Both the position numbers and the translations under genes were made by a program. Positions 1 to 7,092 of a stretch of DNA of 64,000 nucleotides are shown here, piece by piece (the first letter of the stretch is position 1; every line of letters begins with the position of its first letter). Source of the DNA: Jhaorihella thermophila (lineage in GTDB: Bacteria; Pseudomonadota; Alphaproteobacteria; Rhodobacterales; Rhodobacteraceae); contig NZ_FNVD01000013.1 in the NCBI RefSeq assembly GCF_900108275.1, forward strand, positions 1-64,000. The letters run 5' to 3'. The notes under the pieces are model-generated. The model saw only the letters and a program-made list of their open reading frames with translations, made no database searches and was not told where the DNA came from.

Positions 1-2
1 TG

Positions 3-719
3 CTGGGCCTTTCGGGCGCGCAGGTCACGGCGCTTGTCCGGGACGCGCGCGGACTGGCACGGGCCGCGGGTCACCCCCTGCAGCAGCGCCACCTGGAGGC
101 CGCCGCCCGTCGCATCGCGCCGCCGCCCGACGCGGATTTCCTCTGGCGGGCCGCGATCCACGAGGCTGGCCACATGGTCGTGGGCACCGTCTGCGGGCTG
201 GGCCTGCCCGAGCGCGCCGTGCTCACCGTGGATGGCGGCTCGGTCGAATACCCGCGCCCGCGCATCGAGACCCGCCAGAGCGCGCAGGCCCGCCTGACCA
301 CCTTGCTGGCGGGCTACGCCGCCGAACAGCTGGTCTTCGGCGAGGTCTCCAGCGGGGCGGGCAACGGCCCCGCCTCGGACCTCGCCCACGCCACCGACCT
401 CGCCCGACGCATGCTCTTCGAATGGGGCATGGGCGATACGCTGACACACCTCCCGGCCAGCGGGGCCATCCTCCGGCCCGGCGATGCCGTCGATCGGGCC
501 GTGCAGGAAGCTCTCAGCGCTTGCCTCGAACAGGCGCAGGGCATCCTCCGGCAGAACCGGGACAAGCTGACCGCTGTAGCAGAGCTGTTGCTGACCGAGA
601 GGGAGATGTCGAAGGAACGGTGCAGGGAGCTTGTGGAAGGTTTGCATCCGACCAACGCCAAGCCGGTCCAGCCCGAACCCGCGATCCACAACCCGGGGCC
701 GCCGGAAAGTTCGGGATGA
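3..719 (+). CDS. M41 (FtsH-like) zinc peptidase, C-terminal part, 5' end outside window
   Basis: The reading frame is open from the window edge, so the start and presumably an AAA+ ATPase domain lie to the left; 238 residues are visible. HEAGH at visible residues 53-57 is the HExxH zinc motif of M41 peptidases. The later segment SDLAHATDLARRMLFEWGM matches the FtsH region that supplies the third (Asp) zinc ligand. The protein ends in a short Pro-rich tail with no membrane segment in the visible part. It is much shorter and more divergent than the housekeeping FtsH C-terminus, so an accessory AAA-M41 protease of a mobile or genomic-island type is more likely than cellular ftsH (inference). The next gene may overlap its stop codon (ATGA at 716-719), which suggests coupling. 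Confidence 0.75.
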   Translation: MGLSGAQVTALVRDARGLARAAGHPLQQRHLEAAARRIAPPPDADFLWRAAIHEAGHMVVGTVCGLGLPERAVLTVDGGSVEYPRPRIETRQSAQARLTTLLAGYAAEQLVFGEVSSGAGNGPASDLAHATDLARRMLFEWGMGDTLTHLPASGAILRPGDAVDRAVQEALSACLEQAQGILRQNRDKLTAVAELLLTEREMSKERCRELVEGLHPTNAKPVQPEPAIHNPGPPESSG

Positions 720-811
720 ACTCTTATGTGGATAACCCCGCGCGCACCATTGCCTACCGGCAACCCGCGACATTTTTCGTTACCACAGACAACAGCAAAG
801 CGAGATTGCGA

Positions 812-1009
812 ATGGCTATCGACCCGAAACTCAAACTGCTCACCGTCGAAGAAGTGGCGGAAATCTTCCGGCGCGACCGGACCACGATCGACCGCTGGTG
901 TCGCGAACGGCCGGGCTTCCCCAAGAAGATCAGGATGGACCCGGTTGGGTCGCGGTTCCTCGCGGCCGAGATCGAGGACTACATCCGGCAGTGCATCGCG
1001 AACCGGTGA
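812..1009 (+). CDS. AlpA/excisionase-type helix-turn-helix protein
   Basis: This is a 65-residue protein from ATG 812. An in-frame ATG at 716, overlapping the upstream stop, would give 97 residues; neither start has a strong ribosome binding site. LTVEEVAEIFRRDRTTIDRW is a typical MerR-like/AlpA winged helix-turn-helix, followed by a basic wing and an IEDYI helix. Such proteins act as excisionases or small transcription regulators on prophages and integrative elements. Its place just before a tRNA gene and behind an accessory M41 protease fits an element end. The HTH fold is clear; the excisionase role is inferred from context. Confidence 0.7.
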   Translation: MAIDPKLKLLTVEEVAEIFRRDRTTIDRWCRERPGFPKKIRMDPVGSRFLAAEIEDYIRQCIANR

Positions 1010-1078
1010 GGGGCGATTCTGGTGGCACCGGGTATTGCACGGCAGATCCAGGTCTCGGCGAGACAGGTCTGCCCGTGC

Positions 1079-1125
1079 GTTGCCCCGAGATGCATCACGC
1101 GGATTTGTTGCCCCAGTGTTGCCCC
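1079..1125. repeat. Three direct GTTGCCCC repeats, candidate integrase arm-type sites
   Basis: GTTGCCCC occurs at 1079-1086, 1107-1114 and 1118-1125. The spacings are 28 and 11 bp; neither is a multiple of three, so they are not a coding repeat, and 11 bp is about one helical turn. They lie about 80 bp beyond the 3' end of tRNA-Phe, on the side of the phage-like genes. Tyrosine integrases bind short direct repeats (arm sites) on the element side of a core site in a tRNA 3' end. The function is inferred; no integrase gene is visible. Confidence 0.4.
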
Positions 1126-1205
1126 AGACCGAGATTCGACCGACTTCAGCACTGAGTCGCAGCGCTCATAGTGGCGAATTTCTGTTTTATTTCATCGGGT
1201 TGAAG

Positions 1206-1280
1206 TGGTGCCCGGGGGCGGAATCGAACCACCGACACGAGGATTTTCAATCCACTGCTCTACCCCTGAGCTACCCGGGC
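1206..1280 (-). tRNA. tRNA-Phe (GAA)
   Basis: The minus strand folds as a cloverleaf. The acceptor stem GCCCGGG pairs with CCCGGGC, the D-arm is TAGCTCAGGGGTAGAGCA, the anticodon loop is TTGAAAA with anticodon GAA, the T-loop is TTCGATT, the discriminator is A, and CCA is encoded. It is transcribed in the same direction as the upstream infA–maf–RNase–yacG run and may be processed from that transcript. Its 3' half is a plausible attachment site for the element-like genes to the left. Confidence 0.97.
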
Positions 1281-1361
1281 ACGGGAAAGGCGTTCGCCTT
1301 TGGGTGGGGGTCTTCTAGGGTCTCCGGCGGGCGGTGTCCAGAGGCTTTTTCGCGATTTTTT

Positions 1362-1544
1362 TCAGTGTTCGCGCCCCATGGATCCGGTCTCCGCGGAACC
1401 GGTCTCACCGTCTTCCGGCGGCTCGTCGGTCGGGATGAAATAAGCGCCGCGCAACCACTTGCCCAGGTCCAGATCGGCGCAACGGCGCGAACAGAACGGG
1501 CGGTATTTCGGATCCGTCTTTTCGCCGCAGATCGGACAGTTCAT
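1362..1544 (-). CDS. yacG: YacG-type small zinc protein (DNA gyrase inhibitor family)
   Basis: This is a 60-residue protein with CPICG at residues 3-7 and CSRRC at 18-22, the C-x2-C…C-x3-C zinc site of YacG. The next segment, [13 protein letters not shown], is also typical of the family. E. coli YacG binds GyrB and inhibits gyrase. The start codon overlaps the stop of the upstream RNase gene (ATGA at 1541-1544), so the two are translationally coupled. The C-terminus is acidic and probably unstructured. The family call is secure; the gyrase role is known only from E. coli. Confidence 0.92.
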   Translation of the reverse strand: MNCPICGEKTDPKYRPFCSRRCADLDLGKWLRGAYFIPTDEPPEDGETGSAETGSMGREH

Positions 1545-2563
1545 CGCAGCACCTCCGCCAGCGGCACGCGGCCGCGCTTGCGTTGCAGCTCATAATGCCC
1601 CAGGGGCGTCCAGCCGGCCAGAATCGTCTCTTCGGGATCGGAACGAAAGGCCGCGCGCAGGGCGGTCTCGAATGCCCGGCGGTCCTTTTTCGGCATGGGC
1701 GCAAGATCCAGCGTGATCTGCCCACCAAGCCCCCGCACCCGCAGCGCTGCGGGCAGGCGGCGGGCGCAGGCCATGTTGGACTTCACCCCGGCCGCAGGCG
1801 ACGTGTCGCCGCCGGTGTTCACGTCCACCGCCACCAGAGCGCGCGTGGGTTCGATCATCATGAACCCGCCCCCCGGCAAAGGCTCGCGGGGTCCAAGCGC
1901 GCGGTCGATTTCCTCAAGCACGCCGTGTTCGGCAAAGCCGCCCGGCGCGGTGACGACTTCGGCCGGGTCGGTCCATTCGCGCCAGGCCAGCGCATGGGGG
2001 CCATCGCCATCCACCAGTTTCTCTACCTCGGCGCCGTCATCGCCAAGAACACGGTCGGCGAGATCCAGCATGTCGGCGATGTCCTGCGCGATCTCTTCGT
2101 CAGCCGCGCCCGCGCAGCCCGAGCGCAGGATCAGACCATGCGCGGAACCGCCCATCGCCGCGTGCGCGATCTCGAGCAGACGGTCGCGCTCGGCCTCGTC
2201 CCTGATCCGGCGCGAGATGTTGATCCCTGGCGCAGCGGGCGTGACGATGGCGTAGCGGCTCTTGAACAGCAGCCGCGTCGTTACCGGCATCGCCTTGCCC
2301 GGTTCGGCATAGCCCGAAACCTGCACCAGCATCGTCGAGCCCGGCGAGATCCCCTTGACCTGCCGCAGAAAGGCGGTGCCGTCCGGCGTGGTCAGGAACA
2401 ACCCGCCCTGCCCCTTCATAGGGCGTTCGGCGCGGGCGCGATAGATCGTGCCCGGCGCGGGCGCGTCGCCTTCGATCAGGAAATCGTCCAGCCGGCCATC
2501 CACCATCAGCGCGGCGGCGGCGCGGCCCCGGATTTCATCCAGAATGATGGTGCGCCCCTTCAT
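1541..2563 (-). CDS. Short ribonuclease E/G family protein lacking the Zn-link
   Basis: This is a 340-residue member of the RNase E/G family, which makes endonucleolytic cuts in mRNA or rRNA precursors. VDVNTG and [11 protein letters not shown] carry the two Asp residues that bind catalytic Mg2+ in RNase E (D303 and D346 in E. coli), and [10 protein letters not shown] lies in the S1-like/5'-sensor part. The Zn-link motif (CPxC) and the long degradosome tail are absent, so the protein is about the size of the bare catalytic core. The start is set by overlap with the stop of maf (ATGA at 2560-2563). A distinct full-length RNase E would be expected elsewhere in the genome. Confidence 0.85.
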   Translation of the reverse strand: MKGRTIILDEIRGRAAAALMVDGRLDDFLIEGDAPAPGTIYRARAERPMKGQGGLFLTTPDGTAFLRQVKGISPGSTMLVQVSGYAEPGKAMPVTTRLLFKSRYAIVTPAAPGINISRRIRDEAERDRLLEIAHAAMGGSAHGLILRSGCAGAADEEIAQDIADMLDLADRVLGDDGAEVEKLVDGDGPHALAWREWTDPAEVVTAPGGFAEHGVLEEIDRALGPREPLPGGGFMMIEPTRALVAVDVNTGGDTSPAAGVKSNMACARRLPAALRVRGLGGQITLDLAPMPKKDRRAFETALRAAFRSDPEETILAGWTPLGHYELQRKRGRVPLAEVLR

Positions 2564-3138
2564 GCCACGCGCCGCCACAGCGGCAGGCCCGCGGCCTGCA
2601 GGAGAGTTGCGGTTTCCGCCAGCGGCAGGCCGACCACGGCAGTGAAGGATCCGTTGATCCACGGAATGAAGGCCCCTGCCGGCCCCTGGATTGCGTAGCC
2701 GCCGGCCTTCCCCCGCCAGTCTTCCGAGGCGACGTAGGCGGAGATTTCGGCGTCCGACAGGCGCTTCATTCGCACCTGGGTCACAACGTCGCGCTCCCAG
2801 ACCCTGTCGCCGCGCCGCACTGCGACGGCGGTGATGACACGGTGGCGCCGGCCCGACATCATGCGCAGAAACGACTCGGCCTCGGCTGCATCGGCCGGCT
2901 TGCCCAGAATGCGCCGGCCCAGCGCCACTGTGGTATCCGCACACAGCACAACATCTTCCGGATCAGCCTCGACCGCCTGCACCTTTTCCCGCGCCATGCG
3001 CGCGCAATAGGGGCGCGGCAGTTCGCCCTTGCGGGGGTCTTCGTCGATTTCAGGGGGACGCACGGCGTCGGGCGTCAGCCCAAGCTGCGCCAACAGGTCC
3101 AGCCGCCTGGGGCTGCCCGATCCGAGAATGAACGCCAT
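2560..3138 (-). CDS. maf: Maf family nucleoside triphosphate pyrophosphatase
   Basis: This is a 192-residue Maf/YhdE-YceF protein. It hydrolyses dTTP/UTP or modified NTPs to monophosphates, a house-cleaning role that is also linked to septum formation. SGSPRR near the N-terminus is the Maf signature, CADTTVAL supplies the catalytic acidic residue, and GYAIQG lies in the conserved C-terminal block, closer to the dTTP/UTP pyrophosphatase subgroup. It begins 10 bp after infA and overlaps the RNase gene by four bases, so it belongs to an operon. Confidence 0.93.
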   Translation of the reverse strand: MAFILGSGSPRRLDLLAQLGLTPDAVRPPEIDEDPRKGELPRPYCARMAREKVQAVEADPEDVVLCADTTVALGRRILGKPADAAEAESFLRMMSGRRHRVITAVAVRRGDRVWERDVVTQVRMKRLSDAEISAYVASEDWRGKAGGYAIQGPAGAFIPWINGSFTAVVGLPLAETATLLQAAGLPLWRRVA

Positions 3139-3148
3139 GTGAAAGGCG

Positions 3149-3367
3149 TTACTTGAAGCGGTAGTTGATCCGACCCTTGGTCAGATCGTAGGGGGTCATT
3201 TCCACCTGAACTCGGTCGCCGGCGAGAACGCGGATGCGGTTCTTGCGCATCTTTCCTGCCGTATGCGCGATGATTTCATGGCCGTTGTCCAGCTCGACCC
3301 GAAACGTCGCATTCGGCAGGAGTTCCTTCACGACACCGGGAAATTCGAGCGTATCTTCCTTGGCCAT
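3149..3367 (-). CDS. infA: Translation initiation factor IF-1
   Basis: This is a 72-residue OB-fold protein that binds the 30S A site during initiation. The sequence is near-canonical throughout, with [18 protein letters not shown] and a C-terminal [10 protein letters not shown] good ribosome binding site (AGGAG) precedes the ATG. The 211 bp upstream, before merP, are non-coding and rich in A/T near the start, so infA probably has its own promoter as well as read-through from the merTP side. Confidence 0.98.
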   Translation of the reverse strand: MAKEDTLEFPGVVKELLPNATFRVELDNGHEIIAHTAGKMRKNRIRVLAGDRVQVEMTPYDLTKGRINYRFK

Positions 3368-3578
3368 GATTACTCCTGTAGCAATCGACCCGCCTGGATG
3401 CGGGACGCGGCCTTAAATGGGCCTTTTTTCGCCGATTTTCAAGCGCAAACACCCCTGTTTCACGGGTTTTGTTGCCAAAGCGACGCGCCGGTGTGGCAAA
3501 TCGGGCAGTACGACGGAAACGGTCGCGGCCACCGCCCCGGACGACTGCGTGCCCGTCCGGCCAGCCGAGGGGCGGGAT

Positions 3579-3863
3579 TCAGGATCCCGCCTTCTCGACC
3601 GTCGCCGGATAGCCGGCATTGGTCGATGCCGCGATGATCGCGTCAACCGTCGCCACCCCGTCATCGAAGGTGACCGTCGCCGATCGGGTCTCAAGATCGG
3701 CTTCGACCTGCTCCACACCGTCCACCGCGCTGATCGCGGACTGCACGATAAAGGGGCAGCTGGCACAATACATGCCCGGCACCGAAAGCTTGACGACCTG
3801 TTCACCGGCAAAGGCCGCCGGGGTCGCCAGAACCAGGGCCAGGGTCAGGGCAAGTTTCTTCAT
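3579..3863 (-). CDS. merP: MerP-like periplasmic mercury-binding protein
   Basis: This is a 94-residue protein. A signal peptide (MKKLALTLALVLATPAAFA) is followed by one heavy-metal-associated domain. GMYCASCP carries the CxxC metal site; classical MerP has GMTCAACP. The protein would capture Hg2+ in the periplasm and pass it to MerT. The gene starts 19 bp after merT. No merA or merR is visible in the window. A copper or other soft-metal role cannot be excluded, but the pairing with MerT makes mercury the best reading. Confidence 0.85.
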   Translation of the reverse strand: MKKLALTLALVLATPAAFAGEQVVKLSVPGMYCASCPFIVQSAISAVDGVEQVEADLETRSATVTFDDGVATVDAIIAASTNAGYPATVEKAGS

Positions 3864-3882
3864 CGGTCTTTCCTCTTCGGTT

Positions 3883-4281
3883 TCAAAGGCCCAGCAGCAA
3901 CGGCGCGACGAACGGCGCGATCCAGGTCCAGAACGTGGCGATCACCACCATCACGAGCGAGAACCACAACGACCCCTTGACCAGCCGGTTTGGCAGCGGG
4001 CGGGCGCAGACCTGCCCTTCGCAGCACGCCTGCTGCTTGCGATAGACCATCCAGAACCCATACCCGATCAACCCGTAGGCGGCGGTCAGAAAAATCGGCT
4101 TGTAAACGGCCAGCCCGGTCAATGTCCCGATCCAGGCCCCCGAAATGCCAAAGGCAAACAGGATCAGCGGGATGATGCAGCAGCTGGATGCAAGGATCGC
4201 CCCCAATATGCCGCCGGCGGCGATCCACCCGGTCCGATCCGGAGTTTCCCGCCTTTCCGCTTGGGTCGTGTCGGTGTGCAT
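3883..4281 (-). CDS. merT: MerT-like inner-membrane mercuric transporter
   Basis: This is a 132-residue protein with three membrane segments. The Cys pair in the first helix (ASSCCIIPLILF) and a second Cys pair in the cytoplasmic loop (QQACCEGQVC) are the MerT features that relay Hg2+ inward. ATG 4281 gives the usual MerT length; an upstream in-frame extension to 4503 would read back into the phosphatase gene and has no support. A MerR-type promoter lies 44-74 bp upstream. Imported Hg2+ needs a reductase, so merA is expected elsewhere in the genome (inference). Confidence 0.85.
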   Translation of the reverse strand: MHTDTTQAERRETPDRTGWIAAGGILGAILASSCCIIPLILFAFGISGAWIGTLTGLAVYKPIFLTAAYGLIGYGFWMVYRKQQACCEGQVCARPLPNRLVKGSLWFSLVMVVIATFWTWIAPFVAPLLLGL

Positions 4282-4324
4282 GGGCGCTGTCCTCTTTGGT
4301 CCTTGCGGTTTCTGCTTCGGAACC

Positions 4325-4355
4325 GATATGCGCCCTGTATCTGCTACAGGCTCAA
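4325..4355 (-). promoter_or_regulatory. MerR-family-type promoter upstream of merTP
   Basis: On the minus strand a -35 box TTGAGC (4355-4350) and a -10-like CATATC (4330-4325) are separated by 19 bp. The spacer holds a perfect 6-bp inverted repeat, CCTGTA-GCAGA-TACAGG (4350-4334). Over-long 19-20 bp spacers filled by a dyad are the hallmark of promoters activated by MerR-family regulators through DNA distortion. No merR gene adjoins it, so the regulator must act in trans. The motif is read by eye. Confidence 0.5.
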
Positions 4356-4472
4356 GAGCCGCGTGTTCACATCTGTGCGATGGTCGCGCCATTGCGGATT
4401 GCAGGCAACCGCAGCGAGCGGGGGAACACGCGCGCCCTGCCCCTTTTTCTTGAACGTCCCCCGCTGTTGAAC

Positions 4473-4937
4473 CTAGTCGCCGTCCTCGACGGGCTCGCCC
4501 CATTTGGCGACCATGCGCTGGATGATCTGGTCGCGCGCCTGACGATAGGCCGCCATCTTGTCCTCGCGCGTCTCGCCGATGCCCGTCGGGTCAAGGATCG
4601 GCCAGTATTCCACGTCGATATGGAAATAGCGGGTCAGTTCCTGCGCCCGGCGCAGGCTGGCCGGAGACAGCGCCACAACCAGATCGAACTGCGACAGGTC
4701 ATCGCCCCATTGCTCCATGTCGTCGAAGGAGCGCACCCGATGGCGGGACAATTCGACACCCAGTTCCTGGCAGACCGCGACGGCAAAACCGTCGATCTCC
4801 ATCTCGCTGCGCACACCGGCGGACTGAACATAGGCGCCCCGGCCATAGAATTTCTTCATCAGCCCCTCGGCCATCGGCGAGCGGCAGGAATTGTGGTCGC
4901 AGCAGAACAGGACCGACTGAGGCAGCGGATCGACCAC
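4473..4937 (-). CDS. Low-molecular-weight phosphatase family protein
   Basis: This is a 154-residue protein of the LMW protein tyrosine phosphatase / thioredoxin-type arsenate reductase fold. The P-loop CDHNSCR is CX5R followed by S, and DPTG near residue 115 supplies the general-acid Asp-Pro pair. It has no extra Cys pair at the C-terminus like that of ArsC from B. subtilis, so a phosphatase role is favoured over arsenate reduction. It starts immediately after the UPF0262 gene and is the last gene of the hisD operon before the merTP insertion. Confidence 0.8.
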   Translation of the reverse strand: MVDPLPQSVLFCCDHNSCRSPMAEGLMKKFYGRGAYVQSAGVRSEMEIDGFAVAVCQELGVELSRHRVRSFDDMEQWGDDLSQFDLVVALSPASLRRAQELTRYFHIDVEYWPILDPTGIGETREDKMAAYRQARDQIIQRMVAKWGEPVEDGD

Positions 4938-4938
4938 C

Positions 4939-5418
4939 TCAGCCTCCGAAATGCAGCACGCAGATCAGCGTGAACAGGCGGCGGGCGGTGTCGTCGTCGA
5001 TGATCGCCTTGCCCTCCAGCCGCTCCTTCAGCACCCGGCTGCCTTCGTTGTGGATGCCGCGCCGGGCCATGTCGATGGTTTCGATCTGGCTGGGGGGCAG
5101 CGTCTTGACCGCGTTGAAATAGCTCTCGCAGATCTGGAAGTAATCCTTCACCACCTGCCGGAAGGGACCCAGCGACAGGTGGAATTCCGCCACCTTGGCG
5201 TCGTCCTCGGTGGCGATGTCGAACACCAGCCGCTTGTCGCGGATCGACAGGTGCACGCGGTATGGCCCCTCCGGCACGACACGATCATCCCTTTGCGGCA
5301 GCGCAAAGCTGTTCTCTTCCAGCAGATCGAAGATCGCGACCTTGCGCTCCTGTTCGATCTCGGGCGTGGGCGGGGGCAGGTTCGAATCGTCCAGAGATAT
5401 GTCGATGATCCGCGACAT
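4939..5418 (-). CDS. UPF0262 family protein
   Basis: This 159-residue cytoplasmic protein matches UPF0262, a small alphaproteobacterial family of unknown function. No signal peptide, membrane segment or catalytic motif is visible. The C-terminal half contains a conserved-looking block (IETIDMARRGIHNEGS) and a short hydrophobic end. It lies 6 bp after hisD and 1 bp before the phosphatase gene, so it is co-transcribed with both. Confidence 0.85.
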   Translation of the reverse strand: MSRIIDISLDDSNLPPPTPEIEQERKVAIFDLLEENSFALPQRDDRVVPEGPYRVHLSIRDKRLVFDIATEDDAKVAEFHLSLGPFRQVVKDYFQICESYFNAVKTLPPSQIETIDMARRGIHNEGSRVLKERLEGKAIIDDDTARRLFTLICVLHFGG

Positions 5419-5424
5419 GGGGGC

Positions 5425-6726
5425 CTACCTGTTGAGTTGATCGAGACGCGCCCGGACCGACAGCCCGTGCGCCTGCAGGCTTTCCGACTGCGCCAACGCC
5501 TCGGCCGCCGGGCCGATCGCGGCCAGCGCCTCGGGCGTCATGCGGGCAAGCGTGGTGCGCTTGAGAAAATCCATGACCGACAGGCCCGACGAAAACCGGG
5601 CCGACCGCGCCGTGGGCAACACATGGTTGGGCCCGCCGACATAATCGCCGATCGCCTCGGGCGTGAAACGGCCCAGGAAGATCGCGCCCGCATGGGTGCA
5701 TTTCTCGGCCAGCGCCTGAGGATCGGCAACGCAAAGCTCCAGGTGTTCTGGCGCGATTCTGTCGGACAGCCGCGCCGCCTCGTCCATGTCGCGCACGGTG
5801 ATAACCGCGCCATAATCACGCCAGCTGGCCCCGGCAATCGCGCGCCGGTCGAGCGTTTCCAGCCGCCTGTCCACCGCCTCGGCCACCGCCCGGCCAAAGC
5901 CCGCGTCATCGGTGATCAGGATCGACTGCGCGCTTTCGTCATGCTCGGCCTGGCTCAGCAGGTCCAGCGCGATCCAGTCGGGGTCGTTGTCGGCATCCGC
6001 GATCACCAGGATCTCAGACGGCCCCGCGATCATGTCGATCCCCACCTTGCCAAAGACGCGCCGCTTGGCAGCGGCCACATAGGCATTGCCGGGGCCGGTG
6101 ATCTTGTCCACCGGGGCGACGGTTTCCGTGCCATATGCCAGAGCCGCGATCGCCTGCGCCCCGCCGATGCGATAGATCTCGTCCACCCCCGCCAGCCGCG
6201 CCGCCAGCAGCACCAGCGGGTTCACCTCGCCCCCAGGCGTGGGCACCGCGATCACCAGCCGCGCAACCCCTGCCACCTTGGCGGGAATCGCGTTCATCAA
6301 CACCGATGACGGATAGGAGGCCAATCCGCCGGGCACATAGAGCCCCGCCGCCGACACCGGCGTCCAGCGCCAGCCCAGCGTGGCCCCGGTCGCGTCGATC
6401 CATTGATCATCCGCGGGCATCTGCCTCTCATGATAGGCGCGGATGCGTTCGGCGGCGAGTTCAAGTGCCGCGCGCTCCTCGGCGGGCACCGCGGCGATCG
6501 CGGCATCCACTTCGTCCGCAGTAATCGCCAGTCGGTCGGCGGTCAGCTCGAGCCGGTCGAAACGTGCCGTCAGCTCGATCACCGCGGCATCGCCCCGGGT
6601 CCGCACGTCGGCAATGATGGCTGCCACCGCCGCATCCACGTCGGGGCTTTCCTCCCGCTTGGCATTCAACAGCGCGGCAAAGGCATCGTCGAAACCGGGC
6701 TGGGTAGTGTCGAGAAAGACGGGCAT
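5425..6726 (-). CDS. hisD: Histidinol dehydrogenase
   Basis: This is a 433-residue enzyme for the last two steps of histidine synthesis, the NAD-dependent oxidation of L-histidinol to histidine with a catalytic Zn2+. Full family length; the signature region KITGPGNAYVAAAKR, the block DMIAGPSEILVIAD and a late HVLPTA segment are all present. It is the first gene of the minus-strand run with UPF0262 and the phosphatase. The other his genes are not in the window. Confidence 0.97.
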   Translation of the reverse strand: MPVFLDTTQPGFDDAFAALLNAKREESPDVDAAVAAIIADVRTRGDAAVIELTARFDRLELTADRLAITADEVDAAIAAVPAEERAALELAAERIRAYHERQMPADDQWIDATGATLGWRWTPVSAAGLYVPGGLASYPSSVLMNAIPAKVAGVARLVIAVPTPGGEVNPLVLLAARLAGVDEIYRIGGAQAIAALAYGTETVAPVDKITGPGNAYVAAAKRRVFGKVGIDMIAGPSEILVIADADNDPDWIALDLLSQAEHDESAQSILITDDAGFGRAVAEAVDRRLETLDRRAIAGASWRDYGAVITVRDMDEAARLSDRIAPEHLELCVADPQALAEKCTHAGAIFLGRFTPEAIGDYVGGPNHVLPTARSARFSSGLSVMDFLKRTTLARMTPEALAAIGPAAEALAQSESLQAHGLSVRARLDQLNR

Positions 6727-7092
6727 GGCATCCTCGTGACTTTGATGCGACCGGACATATAGGCGGATCGGGGCGGGAACAAGTCGCCAGCCGCGTCAGG
6801 CCCCGAGGGTCGGGGATGATGTTGCCTCACCGCGCCTTTTCGACCCGTTGCGGCTCCGCGCCGCCAAACCGCCAGCCACACGACACCAAAGAAAAAACCG
6901 CCCGCCCGCCAATACGGCCCACCTGCTTCTTTCTGGTTTCAAATACCCATTGCGCCCCCTCGCCACGGGCGCAATCGTCGGAATTGAATGGGACAGGTCG
7001 CATTTGCGCACAAACCGGTCGGATGGATTTGGCGCACCGGCGCGGCTTGGGCCTAAACCAATGACAGCACATCCAAACGGGAGAAGGGTTCC
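6727..7092. other. Divergent intergenic region hisD / dehydrogenase
   Basis: This is 366 bp without a gene. It must hold the promoters of hisD (leftward) and of the GcvT-type dehydrogenase (rightward). It contains a partial copy of the dispersed intergenic repeat at about 6920-6953. A ribosome binding site (GGGAGAAGG) ends a few bases before ATG 7093. I looked for a glycine-riboswitch-like arrangement and saw none that I could support. Confidence 0.6.
6920..6953 (-). repeat. Dispersed intergenic repeat, tail only (copy A)
   Basis: The minus strand reads a GGGTATTTGAAACCAGAAAG core followed by AAGCAGG. This is the conserved tail of the repeat family also found at 9663-9752, 23784-23880, 52434-52514 and 63002-63090. 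The upstream hairpin module is missing here. It lies between the divergent hisD and dehydrogenase genes. Confidence 0.6.

Noticed and set aside
1010-1205. Integrase gene remnant on the minus strand
   Set aside because: Short open stretches exist, but I could not match an integrase catalytic motif, and the GGGGCAAC repeats fall in different frames.
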